The notes below the pieces were generated by a model, which ran no database searches, had not been told where the DNA came from, and saw only the letters and a list, made by a program, of their open reading frames with translations. From JAHEFT01 sp963700705 (lineage in GTDB: Bacteria > Pseudomonadota > Gammaproteobacteria > Xanthomonadales > SZUA-36): a stretch of 64,000 bases of DNA. The position numbers and the translations under genes were made by a program. Location: the NCBI GenBank assembly GCA_963700705.1, contig CAVOYQ010000007.1, positions 124,001 to 188,000 of the forward strand, in the 5' to 3' direction. Of the stretch, positions 45,863-54,672 are shown one piece after another. How positions within the stretch are numbered: position 1 is the first letter of the stretch; every line of letters begins with the position of its first letter.

Positions 45863-47083
45863 TCAGCCAGCGAGTAGTTGACCCAGGCGGCCGGTCAGGA
45901 TCGCCAGGTAATTACCCAGCGCGTACCCGATCATCGCCATCAGTATGGAAGCCGGAACCAGTGATTCACGGTGGTGCGCAGCCACGACTGGTGCGGAGGC
46001 GGCCCCGCCGATATTGGCGGCCGATGCGATTGCCAGGGTATGCACATCGACCCGGAACAGCCAGGCGCCGGCCAGGATGAAGATGCCGTGTATGAATATC
46101 CAGACGTAACACATCAAAACGAATGCGCCAATGGTTTCCAGGCTGGCGTCTGTCAGGTCCATGGTGGCGCCGATCCGGGCGACGTACACGTAGATAATGG
46201 CCATCGCGATCGGGTGCGCGGCAGGCAGCTTGCGTGCCGGTGTCGCCGATGCGATCAGGGCCAGTGTCGTGACCAGCAGGATCAGCCAGGTGCTGGCGCT
46301 GATCACGGTGGCGCCGCCTATCGCGACCGGCGGCAGCACCTGGGACAACTCGAGGGAAATCCAGGTAAAGCCCAGTGCGATCAGGGCCAGGGCAAGCAGC
46401 TGGGTCATCCTGGGCGGCTTTTCGCTGTCATCGTGTTGCGCCGCGGCCCGATCCATCAATTCGAGCCGGTTTGCAGGAACCCGCATCCAGCGGTTGAATT
46501 TTTTGGCAAAGGCCCGCGAGCCCAGCAGCAGGGGCAGCCATACCAGGTAAACCATCTGGTCGGCCGCAGCCGCCATGGTCATGTGTTCGCTGGAACCTTC
46601 CAGCGCAGCGTGTGCCGCGGTCATATTCCCGGTGCCGCCGATCCAGCTGCCCGCCAGCGTGCCGAATGCTTTCCAGCTGTCCTGCGGCAAAGGGAAGTGC
46701 AGGGGAAACCATTCCGGCGTGGTGATTGACTGCCCCAGCGCAAAGGCCGCAACGCCGCCAATGACAACGCCAGCGGTTCCGATCAGCATCACGAACACGC
46801 CTTTGCCCATGATGCGGACCGCTCCCACCACATCGACCTTGAGCAACATGAGGCAGATGAAAATGGGCAATCCGTAATGACGCAGGAAATCGTAGGCCGC
46901 ACTTTCAAATGGAATGAGACCGGTATTGGAAAGCACCACCGGTGTGGCGTAAATAAAAATCAATGGCGGAAGATAACTGAAAACTTTCCAGCCGCTCTTT
47001 TTTTCCAGCCAGAACCAAAAACTGACTACTGCGACCAGCACGGCCATCACACCGACCGGTGAATCAATCAGGGCGCTATTCAC
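45863..47083 (-). CDS. DUF819 family membrane protein
   Basis: About 406 residues and ten or more hydrophobic helices, with the DUF819 signature SWIGGTGNMTAAHAAL and ASAANIGGAASAPVVAA. The family is distantly related to secondary carriers; substrate unknown. GTG 47083 overlaps the stop of the BtuF-like gene as GTGA; the longer upstream frame runs antiparallel in register with that gene and is rejected. Confidence 0.87.
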   Translation of the reverse strand: MNSALIDSPVGVMAVLVAVVSFWFWLEKKSGWKVFSYLPPLIFIYATPVVLSNTGLIPFESAAYDFLRHYGLPIFICLMLLKVDVVGAVRIMGKGVFVMLIGTAGVVIGGVAAFALGQSITTPEWFPLHFPLPQDSWKAFGTLAGSWIGGTGNMTAAHAALEGSSEHMTMAAAADQMVYLVWLPLLLGSRAFAKKFNRWMRVPANRLELMDRAAAQHDDSEKPPRMTQLLALALIALGFTWISLELSQVLPPVAIGGATVISASTWLILLVTTLALIASATPARKLPAAHPIAMAIIYVYVARIGATMDLTDASLETIGAFVLMCYVWIFIHGIFILAGAWLFRVDVHTLAIASAANIGGAASAPVVAAHHRESLVPASILMAMIGYALGNYLAILTGRLGQLLAG

Positions 47084-47985
47084 TGATTCGCCGCCTCCCT
47101 CAAACCATCCAGGAGTCCACAAGCCAATTCCAGCGCATCCAAAAACCGGGGTGAAGCCCGGCTGACTGCGTCCGCCGGCAGCAGAAACAACGCATCGTGT
47201 TGCACCGCCTTCATGGCCGGCCACTCGCGCCAGGCCGAGAGCGGGTCCTCACTTCCTTCGATAGACGGGGCGAACAGGGCATCCGGATTGGCGACGATTA
47301 CCGATTCATAACCCACCTGGAAGGCGAGGCCGGGTTCCCGGCCAAATACGTTGGCGCCCCCGCACATACCCAGCCCTTTGCTGATCAGGTGATCACCGTT
47401 AACGGTGAACAAAGGTTTTGCACCGACCTGGTAAAAATAACTGACCGGGCTCGCATCCCGGTACTTCGCAGTCAACTGGTTCAGACGCCGTCGAACGTCC
47501 TCACTTTCGCGCCTGGCGATATCCCCGTGGCCGGTCGCCCTGCCGATGGCATCGATGGAATCTGCGATCCCGGCAGGCTCCCGAATCTCGACGGTCCAGA
47601 CCGTAAGCCCAAGCGAGCGCAACTGGGCAATCGCCGCCCGCGGGTTGCCGGAATCCCAGGCGATGACGAGGTCCGGATGCAAGGCCACGATACGCTCGGC
47701 ATCCAGCCGGTAGGCGTCGCCGATACGCGGTATGGTTTTCGCCGGTCCGGGGAAATCGCTGTATTCAACCGTGGCGACCAGCAGGTCACCCGCCCCGGCG
47801 GCGAATACCAGTTCAGCAAGGTGGGGAGACAGGGTGATGACGCGTGTTGCCGGTGCAGGGAGGAGCAGCGGAGTTCCGTCTGCCTGGCCAAGCTCGATTT
47901 CTCCCGCCCCGGCGGCCGGGCAGAACAGCAGAATGACGAAGAGCAGGCAGATCTTGAGCCGGATGCATCCGGGTCCGTTAATCAA
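47080..47985 (-). CDS. Cobalamin-binding periplasmic protein, BtuF-like
   Basis: A 301-residue helical-backbone metal-receptor protein with signal peptide (ICLLFVILLFCPAAGAGE). RVITLSPHLAELVFAAGAGD and PDLVIAWDSGNP match BtuF, and GGANVFG is the C-terminal-lobe cobamide segment. It would deliver cobalamin or another cobamide to an ABC importer, but BtuC/BtuD are not in the window. TTG start overlaps the ampE stop; its own stop overlaps the DUF819 start. Confidence 0.87.
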   Translation of the reverse strand: MINGPGCIRLKICLLFVILLFCPAAGAGEIELGQADGTPLLLPAPATRVITLSPHLAELVFAAGAGDLLVATVEYSDFPGPAKTIPRIGDAYRLDAERIVALHPDLVIAWDSGNPRAAIAQLRSLGLTVWTVEIREPAGIADSIDAIGRATGHGDIARRESEDVRRRLNQLTAKYRDASPVSYFYQVGAKPLFTVNGDHLISKGLGMCGGANVFGREPGLAFQVGYESVIVANPDALFAPSIEGSEDPLSAWREWPAMKAVQHDALFLLPADAVSRASPRFLDALELACGLLDGLREAANQ

Positions 47986-48863
47986 ACAATGACACCGATC
48001 AACAGGAGCAGGGCCAGGACGGTCAGCCAGACACCCAGGATCCGCCAGGTAAGATCCATGGCCTGCTGCAGGCAGACCATCGGTCCCGCAATCTCGTCAG
48101 CGTATCCGTCACGGGCGGCATGACCGGTCAGCACAATTCTGCGCGCGCTGGCCAACAGGAACCCGTTATCGCCTTCAAACAGGCCATGCCCCTGCTCATC
48201 GTGATAGCGTTTCCACGCCGCAAAAACCGAATCGAAATCGGTCGCGATGGCCAGTGACAGCGTCATCAGTTGCGCTGCAGGCCAATCCATGATGCGTTGA
48301 AGCCGGGTGAACAGGTTCAACTGGTCCTCGGTCAGATTGTGATTCTCATGCACCAGCCAATCGACCAGGCGGTAGAGAATGGCGCCGGCAATCCCCAGCA
48401 CGGCAAACCAGAAAATGATACCGAACCAGCGCCTCAACGCTTCCCGGAATACTGCTTCCACTGCTGCGGCGCGTGCCTTCGCGGGGTTTTCAGGTATCGG
48501 TGCGCGCAATAACCTCGTCGTCGCGTTCTCGCGCGCTTCTTCATCATCGGCGTCGATGATCTCGGCCACATCCGTATCCAGGTCACGTGGGCCGAAGCTG
48601 TAAATGAGTACCGCCAGGGCCAGCAGGAAAGATCCGGTGGTTCCGAACGCCGAAATCAGCAACTGGTTGAACAGCATTAACACCACCAGCGGCACGCCGG
48701 CGATGACCAGGAACCCCAGGGTTTCCTGCCATAACGGGAGTTTTCCAAAAGCTTCGTTACTGAAGTCAACCCAGGTCGTGAGCCATTGCCGATTGCGCAG
48801 CCGGCCGAGTTCACGCACAAAATGGCAGAGTCCGAAAGCCAGCAGAATTGCGATGATTGTCAT
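47982..48863 (-). CDS. ampE: AmpE-like inner-membrane protein
   Basis: A 293-residue, four-helix membrane protein of the CobD/CbiB superfamily. YSFGPRDLDTDV and the late FLLASARRIVLTGHAARDG segment match AmpE, which modulates beta-lactamase induction with AmpD. Its superfamily kinship to CobD is notable beside a cobalamin-binding protein. No ampD is adjacent. It starts 4 bases after nudC and overlaps the BtuF-like gene. Confidence 0.85.
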   Translation of the reverse strand: MTIIAILLAFGLCHFVRELGRLRNRQWLTTWVDFSNEAFGKLPLWQETLGFLVIAGVPLVVLMLFNQLLISAFGTTGSFLLALAVLIYSFGPRDLDTDVAEIIDADDEEARENATTRLLRAPIPENPAKARAAAVEAVFREALRRWFGIIFWFAVLGIAGAILYRLVDWLVHENHNLTEDQLNLFTRLQRIMDWPAAQLMTLSLAIATDFDSVFAAWKRYHDEQGHGLFEGDNGFLLASARRIVLTGHAARDGYADEIAGPMVCLQQAMDLTWRILGVWLTVLALLLLIGVIV

Positions 48864-48867
48864 GGCC

Positions 48868-49879
48868 CTATCTTAGCCCTTTGCGGCCAAGCCAGCTACC
48901 CGCCTGCCGCACCAGGGCTTCCAGGTTTTCGCCACATTGTTGATGATACCAGTCGGCAATCAATTGGTAAGCGATGGAAACCGGCGGTGGAAGGCGGATT
49001 TCATCGCTGGAAACCATCGCTTTGATTTCCGCTGCGCTGAACCATCGGACTTCTTCCATTTCATCGGAGGAACCACAATCCCGGCTATCGAGCCTCGGCG
49101 CAAAAGCCGCACATTGCCGAGGCCGGGAACGGCCAGGGCTGTGAAGACACGTAGCGGATGCTTTTCAGACGGACCTGCGATTCCTCGAAGACTTCACGGA
49201 CAACGGCGTCCTCGAGGCTCTCACCCGGCTCGACAAAACCGGCCAGGGTCGAAAATCTTTTCGGCGGCCAGTTGGCATTGTGCCCCAACAGGCAGGCATC
49301 GCCCTGTGTGACCAGGACGATGATCGCAGGGTCAATGCGGGGAAAGGAATACCGGCCGCATTCCTCGTTGCTGCACACGAGTTTGTGCCCGGACGATTCA
49401 AGGCGGTTGACACTGCCGCAGACCCCACAGAAGCCATGGCGGTGCTGCCAGTAATGCAGTGCTTTCGCATAGGCGAGCACGGCGGCGTGCTTGGCGTCCA
49501 TGTTGACGGAGGCCAGGCGCAGATCGATGAATTTCGCATCGGGGTGCCTGGCCAGCAACTGCTCCTGTTGCCGGTCGTTTATCGATACGGCGAAGAAATA
49601 GCGCTTGCCATCGGTGCCCAGCAGGGTTGGGGGCTGGATGGATTCGGGGTGTTCCAGTTCGCCCGGCTCGAGATAGACGGCGACCTGGCCTTCAGCGGTG
49701 TCAGCCAGCAGGTTGCGGTTACGCCACAATGGCACAAAGCGGGCCTTTGCGGAGTTCTGCGCGCTCAGGACCCATTCTTCGTTGTCACGGTATTCAGCCA
49801 GGCGATCGAGCCGCACGGATGAAAAAACATTCCGCCGGGAAAGGGTAATCCGGTCGATGCTCAGGTCAGGCCGAGACAT
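48868..49879 (-). CDS. nudC: NADH pyrophosphatase / RNA decapping enzyme NudC (one frameshift)
   Basis: Hydrolyses NADH to NMNH and AMP and removes NAD caps from RNA. Zinc ribbon CGVCG ... CSNEECG, Nudix box GFVEPGESLEDAVVREVFEE, and the diagnostic SQPWPFPASAM motif are visible. The main frame stops just after CGFCAEAR at 49085; the other frame continues DCGSSDEMEEVRWFSAAE to SWLGRKGLR. One surplus base near 49096-49105 explains the break; restored length about 337 residues. Confidence 0.93.
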
Positions 49880-49907
49880 CCGCTTTCGCTTCCACTGTTA
49901 CAGATCG

Positions 49908-50288
49908 CTACACGGAAAACGAAGAACCACACCCACAGGTTGTGCTGGCATTCGGGTTGCGGATGACAAACTGGGCGCCTTGCAGGCTCTCGGAGTAATC
50001 AACCTCGGCGCCCATCAGGTACTGAAAACTCAGCGGGTCCACCAGCAGCGTGACACCGTCATTGTTAACGGCGATATCATCTTCGGCCTGTTCTTCGTCA
50101 AACGAAAAACCATATTGAAACCCGGAGCAACCTCCTCCGGAGATATACACCCGCAACTTGAGTTCCGGGTTGCGCTCTTCCAGGATCAGTTCCTGCACCT
50201 TGCGTGCTGCGGCGTTTGTGAAAACGATCGCGGGCGGGGCTGGTTCCGGAGGCATTGTGATGCCGATCAAAGTACTCATGCTGCTCAC
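49908..50288 (-). CDS. erpA: Iron-sulfur cluster insertion protein ErpA
   Basis: A-type Fe-S carrier delivering [4Fe-4S] or [2Fe-2S] clusters to client enzymes. The three cluster cysteines are in YISGGGCSGF and TTCGCGSSF at the C-terminus. 126 residues; ATG 50279 (MSTLIG) is a plausible alternative start. It lies 23 bases after the DUF6776 gene. Confidence 0.94.
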   Translation of the reverse strand: MSSMSTLIGITMPPEPAPPAIVFTNAAARKVQELILEERNPELKLRVYISGGGCSGFQYGFSFDEEQAEDDIAVNNDGVTLLVDPLSFQYLMGAEVDYSESLQGAQFVIRNPNASTTCGCGSSFSV

Positions 50289-50311
50289 TATGGTGGCTAT
50301 TGGCGTCTAAA

Positions 50312-51013
50312 TCAATAGCTCTGTAATTCGTCCCAGTTATAAGACCGGGCCGCCAGCGCCTTCTTGCCGTTTTCCTGGAGCGTGACCAGCATGCGCGTAG
50401 GCTTGAACCCTTCCGGAAGGGTCAGGTACCCATCGAGTTGCTGGAAATATTTGAAACGGAAGGTGGGTTCGGGTGTGTTCCCGTCACTCAGCTGCGGCCA
50501 GTGGAGCGTCACCTGGCGGTCGCCTATCGTACCCTCGATATCCAGCTTGGTTTTTCCGCTGATGATGGACGCCCGCCTGATGTTCTGGGTCAGTGTCAGG
50601 ATGAACTGGAACACCCGTTCGGATCCGGTCGGGATAATTTCAGCCCGGTAGAGTTCGAGGCCCGACAGCGTGCCGCCGGTTCCCGCCAGCCGGCTGTAGA
50701 AATCCAGCTCTGCCTGGAGCCGGCCCAGTTCAGCCTGCCGGTCGCTTTCATGCTGACGCAACAGGCGGTTGGCCTGTCGCAGGACGTCGGCTTCTTTTTC
50801 CAGGACTACCTGCCTGGCCTGCGCCCGATTCAAATGATCCTTGATCGATTCCAGGTCTGCTACGAGAAACCGCACCTGTTCCTGCAGGGTTTTGGTTTCG
50901 GGGGTGACTTCCGTGGTCGCCAACTGCCAGACTACGAACAACAAAATGCTCATCACCGTCAGGGTAATGGTCATGGCCGCAGCAAACCCGACTCTTGAAC
51001 TACCATCCAGCAT
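50312..51013 (-). CDS. DUF6776-like membrane-anchored coiled-coil protein
   Basis: A 233-residue bitopic protein: one N-terminal transmembrane helix (MTITLTVMSILLFVVWQLA), a coiled coil at about residues 40-105 (LEKEADVLRQANRLLRQHE), and a C-terminal beta-rich domain. The pattern matches DUF6776, a family often found close to erpA in gammaproteobacteria. Function unknown. Confidence 0.78.
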   Translation of the reverse strand: MLDGSSRVGFAAAMTITLTVMSILLFVVWQLATTEVTPETKTLQEQVRFLVADLESIKDHLNRAQARQVVLEKEADVLRQANRLLRQHESDRQAELGRLQAELDFYSRLAGTGGTLSGLELYRAEIIPTGSERVFQFILTLTQNIRRASIISGKTKLDIEGTIGDRQVTLHWPQLSDGNTPEPTFRFKYFQQLDGYLTLPEGFKPTRMLVTLQENGKKALAARSYNWDELQSY

Positions 51014-51016
51014 AAG

Positions 51017-51040
51017 ACAAAAAAGCGGCCGAAGCCGCTT
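51017..51040 (-). terminator. Intrinsic terminator of the hisN-nudE-cysQ operon
   Basis: Minus strand: AAGCGGC-TTCG-GCCGCTT followed by TTTTGTC, a 7-base stem closed by a stable UUCG loop (arms 51034-51040 and 51023-51029). It lies between the cysQ stop and the DUF6776 start. Confidence 0.88.
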
Positions 51041-51140
51041 ATTCCCTGTACGTTCTCATTATTATTCGATGCTTGTTTTTATCGTTATTCGGCAAGACCC
51101 CAGAACTGAACAAGTTTATACCGTGATGAGACAGGGTCCG

Positions 51141-51974
51141 TCAAGGACTTGTCACAGTTTTGTAACCTTCGAACAGGCCCAGCCAGTCCCTGTTGGTATC
51201 CGCGATGACCAGAAACTCCGGATTCAACAGGGATTTTTTCAGGTTGTAACGTAACGGTTTCCCATCCAGCGTAATGATCCGCCCCCCGGCCGCCAGCACG
51301 ACCGCGTGCGCGGCGGCGGTATCCCATTCCGAGGTTGGGCCCAGGCGCGGATAAAAGTCGGCCTTGCCTTCGGCCAGCAGGCAGAATTTCAGTGAACTTC
51401 CCATGCTGACCATTTCATGCTCGCCGATCTTGCTGAGAAAACCGGACAACCTGGGATTGGCATGGGAGCGACTGCCCACCACCACGGGGACTTCAGCGCA
51501 GGGTTTACGGATTTTGATGTGCTCCATCACCCCTTCACGGGAATGTTTGCTGGCCCATTTTCCGACCAGGCCGGTATAGGTGGTTCCAGTGACCGGGACA
51601 TGTACGACGCCGAGGACCGGGCTGTGGTAACGGATCAATGCAATATTGACGGTGAATTCGCCGTTGCGGTCGATAAACTCCTTGGTGCCATCCAGCGGGT
51701 CAACCAGCCAGTATTGCTGCCAGTCCGCCCGGATGTCGTAATCGATGTCAGAGGACTCCTCGGACAACACCGGGATGTCGGGCGTCAACCCGGCCAGCGC
51801 GTCACAGATGATCTGGTGACTGGCGAGGTCCGCCTGGGTCAGTGGTGACAGGTCCTCTTTTTGGGTAACTTCGAAATCCTGCTGATAAATCTCGAGAATG
51901 GCTTTCCCGGCTTCAACCGCTATTTCCGAAATGGCTTCGGCAAAAACGCCCAGGTCGCTTTCAGTCATCTTCAC
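51141..51974 (-). CDS. cysQ: 3'(2'),5'-bisphosphate nucleotidase CysQ
   Basis: Converts PAP from sulfate assimilation or ACP turnover to AMP. Inositol-monophosphatase fold: LSEESSDIDYD, metal site VDPLDGTKEFIDRNGEF, and PTSEWDTAAAHAVVLAAGG. 277 residues, slightly longer than E. coli CysQ. The start overlaps the nudE stop as ATGA. Confidence 0.93.
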   Translation of the reverse strand: MKMTESDLGVFAEAISEIAVEAGKAILEIYQQDFEVTQKEDLSPLTQADLASHQIICDALAGLTPDIPVLSEESSDIDYDIRADWQQYWLVDPLDGTKEFIDRNGEFTVNIALIRYHSPVLGVVHVPVTGTTYTGLVGKWASKHSREGVMEHIKIRKPCAEVPVVVGSRSHANPRLSGFLSKIGEHEMVSMGSSLKFCLLAEGKADFYPRLGPTSEWDTAAAHAVVLAAGGRIITLDGKPLRYNLKKSLLNPEFLVIADTNRDWLGLFEGYKTVTSP

Positions 51975-52519
51975 ACTCCTTTGTTCAGAAAATCCCTTGC
52001 AATATAAAGGGCCGCGATCGTGCGGCCTTCGGTGCAGTCCTCGCGCGCGGTTAACGAGTCCAGATCAGAAATCGGCCAGGGCACGATCTCGAGTTCTTCA
52101 GGTTCGTCACCCTCCAGTTTTTCCGGGTACAGGTCTCGCGCCAGCACGATATGCGTGATATGCGTCATGTAACCGGGCGCCAGGCTCAGTTCCGTGAGTT
52201 TCTCCAGCCGGTTCGCGCCGTATCCGATTTCCTCCTTCAGTTCGCGCTGCGCGGCTTCAAGTACACTTTCTCCGGCTTCCAACCGGCCTTTGGGCAGGCC
52301 GACCTCGTAGTGGTGCAATCCGGCTGCGTACTCGCGCGCGAGCAGGACGGTAGTGTCATCCAGCATGGGCACGATGATCACGGCTCCCAGGCCACGGGTT
52401 CTCAACCGGAAATACTTCCGGCGCTGGCCATTGGAGAATTCCAGGTCGAGTTGTTCTACCCGGTACATGTCACCGGTGCTCCGGTCAGTGGTTTTGTGGA
52501 TCACCGGGAGTTTTTTCAC
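51971..52519 (-). CDS. nudE: ADP-sugar/ADP-compound Nudix hydrolase NudE
   Basis: Nudix box GLPKGRLEAGESVLEAAQRE then LKEEIGYGAN, preceded by LDLEFSNGQRRKYF and followed by DLYPEKLEGDEPEELE, all as in NudE, which splits ADP-ribose, NADH and Ap3A. GTG 52519 (VKKLPVIHK) gives about 182 residues and starts one base after the HisN-like gene's stop. Pairing with CysQ places two AMP-releasing activities in one operon. Confidence 0.92.
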   Translation of the reverse strand: MKKLPVIHKTTDRSTGDMYRVEQLDLEFSNGQRRKYFRLRTRGLGAVIIVPMLDDTTVLLAREYAAGLHHYEVGLPKGRLEAGESVLEAAQRELKEEIGYGANRLEKLTELSLAPGYMTHITHIVLARDLYPEKLEGDEPEELEIVPWPISDLDSLTAREDCTEGRTIAALYIARDFLNKGV

Positions 52520-52520
52520 A

Positions 52521-53300
52521 TCAGCCGGCCCCTGCTCCGGCGTCGTTGAGTATGTCCAGCAGTTGCCCGTGCAGGCCGGGGACCGCCGCGAGAACCGAGG
52601 TCGTTTGCAGCCCCGGGGGGTGGCCTTCCAGGTCGGTAAAAATACCACCGGCTTCTTCAACGATCACGCTCAGCGCCGCAATATCGAGGATATTCACATC
52701 GGATTCGATTACCGCATCGAGTTGGCCGGCTGCCAGGCGATGGTAATGGTAGTAGTCTCCATAACCGCGGGTACGGTTGACCACGGCAAAAATTTTCCCG
52801 AGCCGGGCCCACTGGTTCGATCGGGCCATGGTTTGCAGATTGCCGGTGGAAACCGAGGCGTCGGAAAGCCGGGTTTTCCGGCTGACCGCAATCCGCGAAC
52901 CATCCAGCATCGCGCCCATGCCCCTGGCGGCCCAGGCGACTTCCCCGGCGGCCGGAGCTGAAGACACGCCCAGTACCAGCCTGCCCCGGTGCATCAGTGC
53001 AATCTGGGTGGAAAACATGCCGTAACCTCCGACAAAACTCTTGGTGCCGTCGATCGGGTCGACCAGCCAGAGGTATTCGGCGTCCGCCTGTTGTTTACCC
53101 CCTTCCTCGCCAAAAAAACCATGATCGGGAAACTCGGTCAGCAGGATTCCGCGGATAATCTCCTCGGCGCGGCGGTCGGCAACGGTGACCGGCGTCTGGT
53201 CAGCTTTCAATTCGACCTCGAAATCACCGCGGTAATAGCGCAGAATTTCTTCCGTGGCGGCACTGGCGGCTGCCAGTGCGGATTTCAGAAATGAATCCAT
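52521..53300 (-). CDS. Inositol-phosphatase family enzyme, HisN-like
   Basis: A 259-residue paralogue of CysQ. FFGEEGG, VDPIDGTKSFVGGYGMF and ESDVNILDIAALSVIVEEAGG are the metal-binding motifs; the IDGTKSF form is typical of HisN-type histidinol-phosphate phosphatases. No his genes are nearby, so histidinol phosphatase is a family-based guess. ATG 53300; divergent from rsmE with a 41-base gap. Confidence 0.85.
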   Translation of the reverse strand: MDSFLKSALAAASAATEEILRYYRGDFEVELKADQTPVTVADRRAEEIIRGILLTEFPDHGFFGEEGGKQQADAEYLWLVDPIDGTKSFVGGYGMFSTQIALMHRGRLVLGVSSAPAAGEVAWAARGMGAMLDGSRIAVSRKTRLSDASVSTGNLQTMARSNQWARLGKIFAVVNRTRGYGDYYHYHRLAAGQLDAVIESDVNILDIAALSVIVEEAGGIFTDLEGHPPGLQTTSVLAAVPGLHGQLLDILNDAGAGAG

Positions 53301-53341
53301 GGTTTTTGATATCGTGGTCAAAGATAGGGAATGATAACAAA

Positions 53342-54071
53342 GTGCGCATACATCGTGTTCATACGCATCATGCATTGGAACCCGGCTGTGAAATCGTGGT
53401 TGACGGGAAGGCCGCCCATTACCTCGGGCGGGTTTTGCGGATGGGCATCGGTGAAGTCATTGTCCTGTTCAATGGGGATGGCCACGATTACGCGGCGGAG
53501 CTGGTGCGTTTCGGCAAGGGTGAAGTCGCCCTGGCCATAAGCAGCCGCTTGCCCGGCGCCAGGGAGCCGGCAATGAAAATCACCATCGCCCAGGCCATCA
53601 GCCGGGGTGAGCGCATGGACCAGACCCTGCAGAAATGTACCGAGCTCGGTGCGCCTCCGTTTTCAACCTTTGTTGAGCGAGCGGGTGGAAGTAAAGCTCA
53701 AGTCGGACAAGCTGTCGAGCCGCGTGGAGCACTGGCAGGGAGTGGTCATTTCAGCCTGTGAACAAAGCGGTCGGGCCGTGATACCTGACGTGCTCGAGCC
53801 CCTGACCCTGTATGAATGGCTCGCCACGAGCCGTGACGAGCGGCGACTGGTGCTCGCGCCGGGGGCCGCAAAGCCGCTGACCGCGGTGGAATTTTCAGGC
53901 CAGGTCGCGATCGCCGTTGGTCCGGAAGGAGGGTTCAGCGAATCCGAGCAGGAGCAGATGGCGGTGAGCGGAATCCAGGCCGTCAGCCTGGGACCGCGGG
54001 TGCTACGCACCGAGACAGCAGCGCCGGCCGCCGTGGCGGTTATCCAGGCCCTGGCAGGTGATTTCCTGTAG
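53342..54071 (+). CDS. rsmE: 16S rRNA m3U1498 methyltransferase (one frameshift)
   Basis: SPOUT-fold methyltransferase. The N-terminal PUA-like domain (VVDGKAAHYLGRVLRMGIGE) and QKCTELG are in the first frame; FQPLLSERVEVKLKSDKL, the knot motifs AVGPEGGFSESEQE and SLGPRVLRTETAAPAA are in the second. A one-base shift near 53648-53662 joins them into about 243 residues, the family length. GTG 53342 fits RsmE N-termini. The TAG stop is the first part of a REP unit. Confidence 0.93.
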
Positions 54072-54129
54072 GAGCGGATTCATCCGCGAAAGGAATCGGG
54101 CAAAGAATCGCGGATGAATCCGCTCCTAC
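54068..54129. repeat. REP pair (BIME) between convergent rsmE and chpC
   Basis: Head-to-head REP units at 54068-54089 and 54108-54129, separated by 18 bases. Both flanking genes end in a TAG contributed by the GTAGG start of the unit, one on each strand. Confidence 0.92.
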
Positions 54130-54671
54130 GCGTCTAATTGGGTGATCGGCAGCGCGCCCAGCGTGGCATGGGTTACCAGGTGGGTCAGCCGGTCCAGGTC
54201 GGGAATGATCGCTTCCTGTTCCTCGATGGTGATACGGCTGTAGACACCGAGAGATTTTTTTTCGTCACCGGTCGAGACCAGTGAATCTTCCTTGACGGTG
54301 ACCGGTCGCGGCAGGCCCTGGAGCAAAAGGCCCAGGTAAGGCACCCGGGCTGATTCGCCAAGCGACTTCAGCACCATGATTTTGGACCGTGCCGACAGCG
54401 CGCCGACATCCTTGCCGTTGATCAGTGCACTGAAGCTGAACACCGGAACCTGGCGGCTTTCCCACTCGATCTGACCAAGCAGCCATGGCGGGGTATCGTC
54501 CATCGACTGGAGTTCGGTGATATCGACCACTTCAGCCATCGTGTTCATGGGCAGAAGCAGTGTTTCACCATCGGTCGGAATCAGCAGGCAACGGATTTCA
54601 GGGCTCTTGCCGGATCTCCGCATGACCTTCTTGCTACCGACTTTCTTTCGGCTCCTGTTTTCTCCCGTCAT
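54126..54671 (-). CDS. chpC: ChpC-like CheW-domain chemosensory protein
   Basis: A 181-residue CheW-fold adaptor with a basic N-terminus. TLLLPMNTMAEVVD, WLLGQIEWESRQVPVFSF and the late RLTHLVTHATLGALPI region match ChpC, the accessory adaptor of the Pil-Chp system controlling twitching and cAMP. It follows chpA by one base. The stop codon lies in a REP. Confidence 0.84.
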   Translation of the reverse strand: MTGENRSRKKVGSKKVMRRSGKSPEIRCLLIPTDGETLLLPMNTMAEVVDITELQSMDDTPPWLLGQIEWESRQVPVFSFSALINGKDVGALSARSKIMVLKSLGESARVPYLGLLLQGLPRPVTVKEDSLVSTGDEKKSLGVYSRITIEEQEAIIPDLDRLTHLVTHATLGALPITQLDA

Positions 54672-54672
54672 G

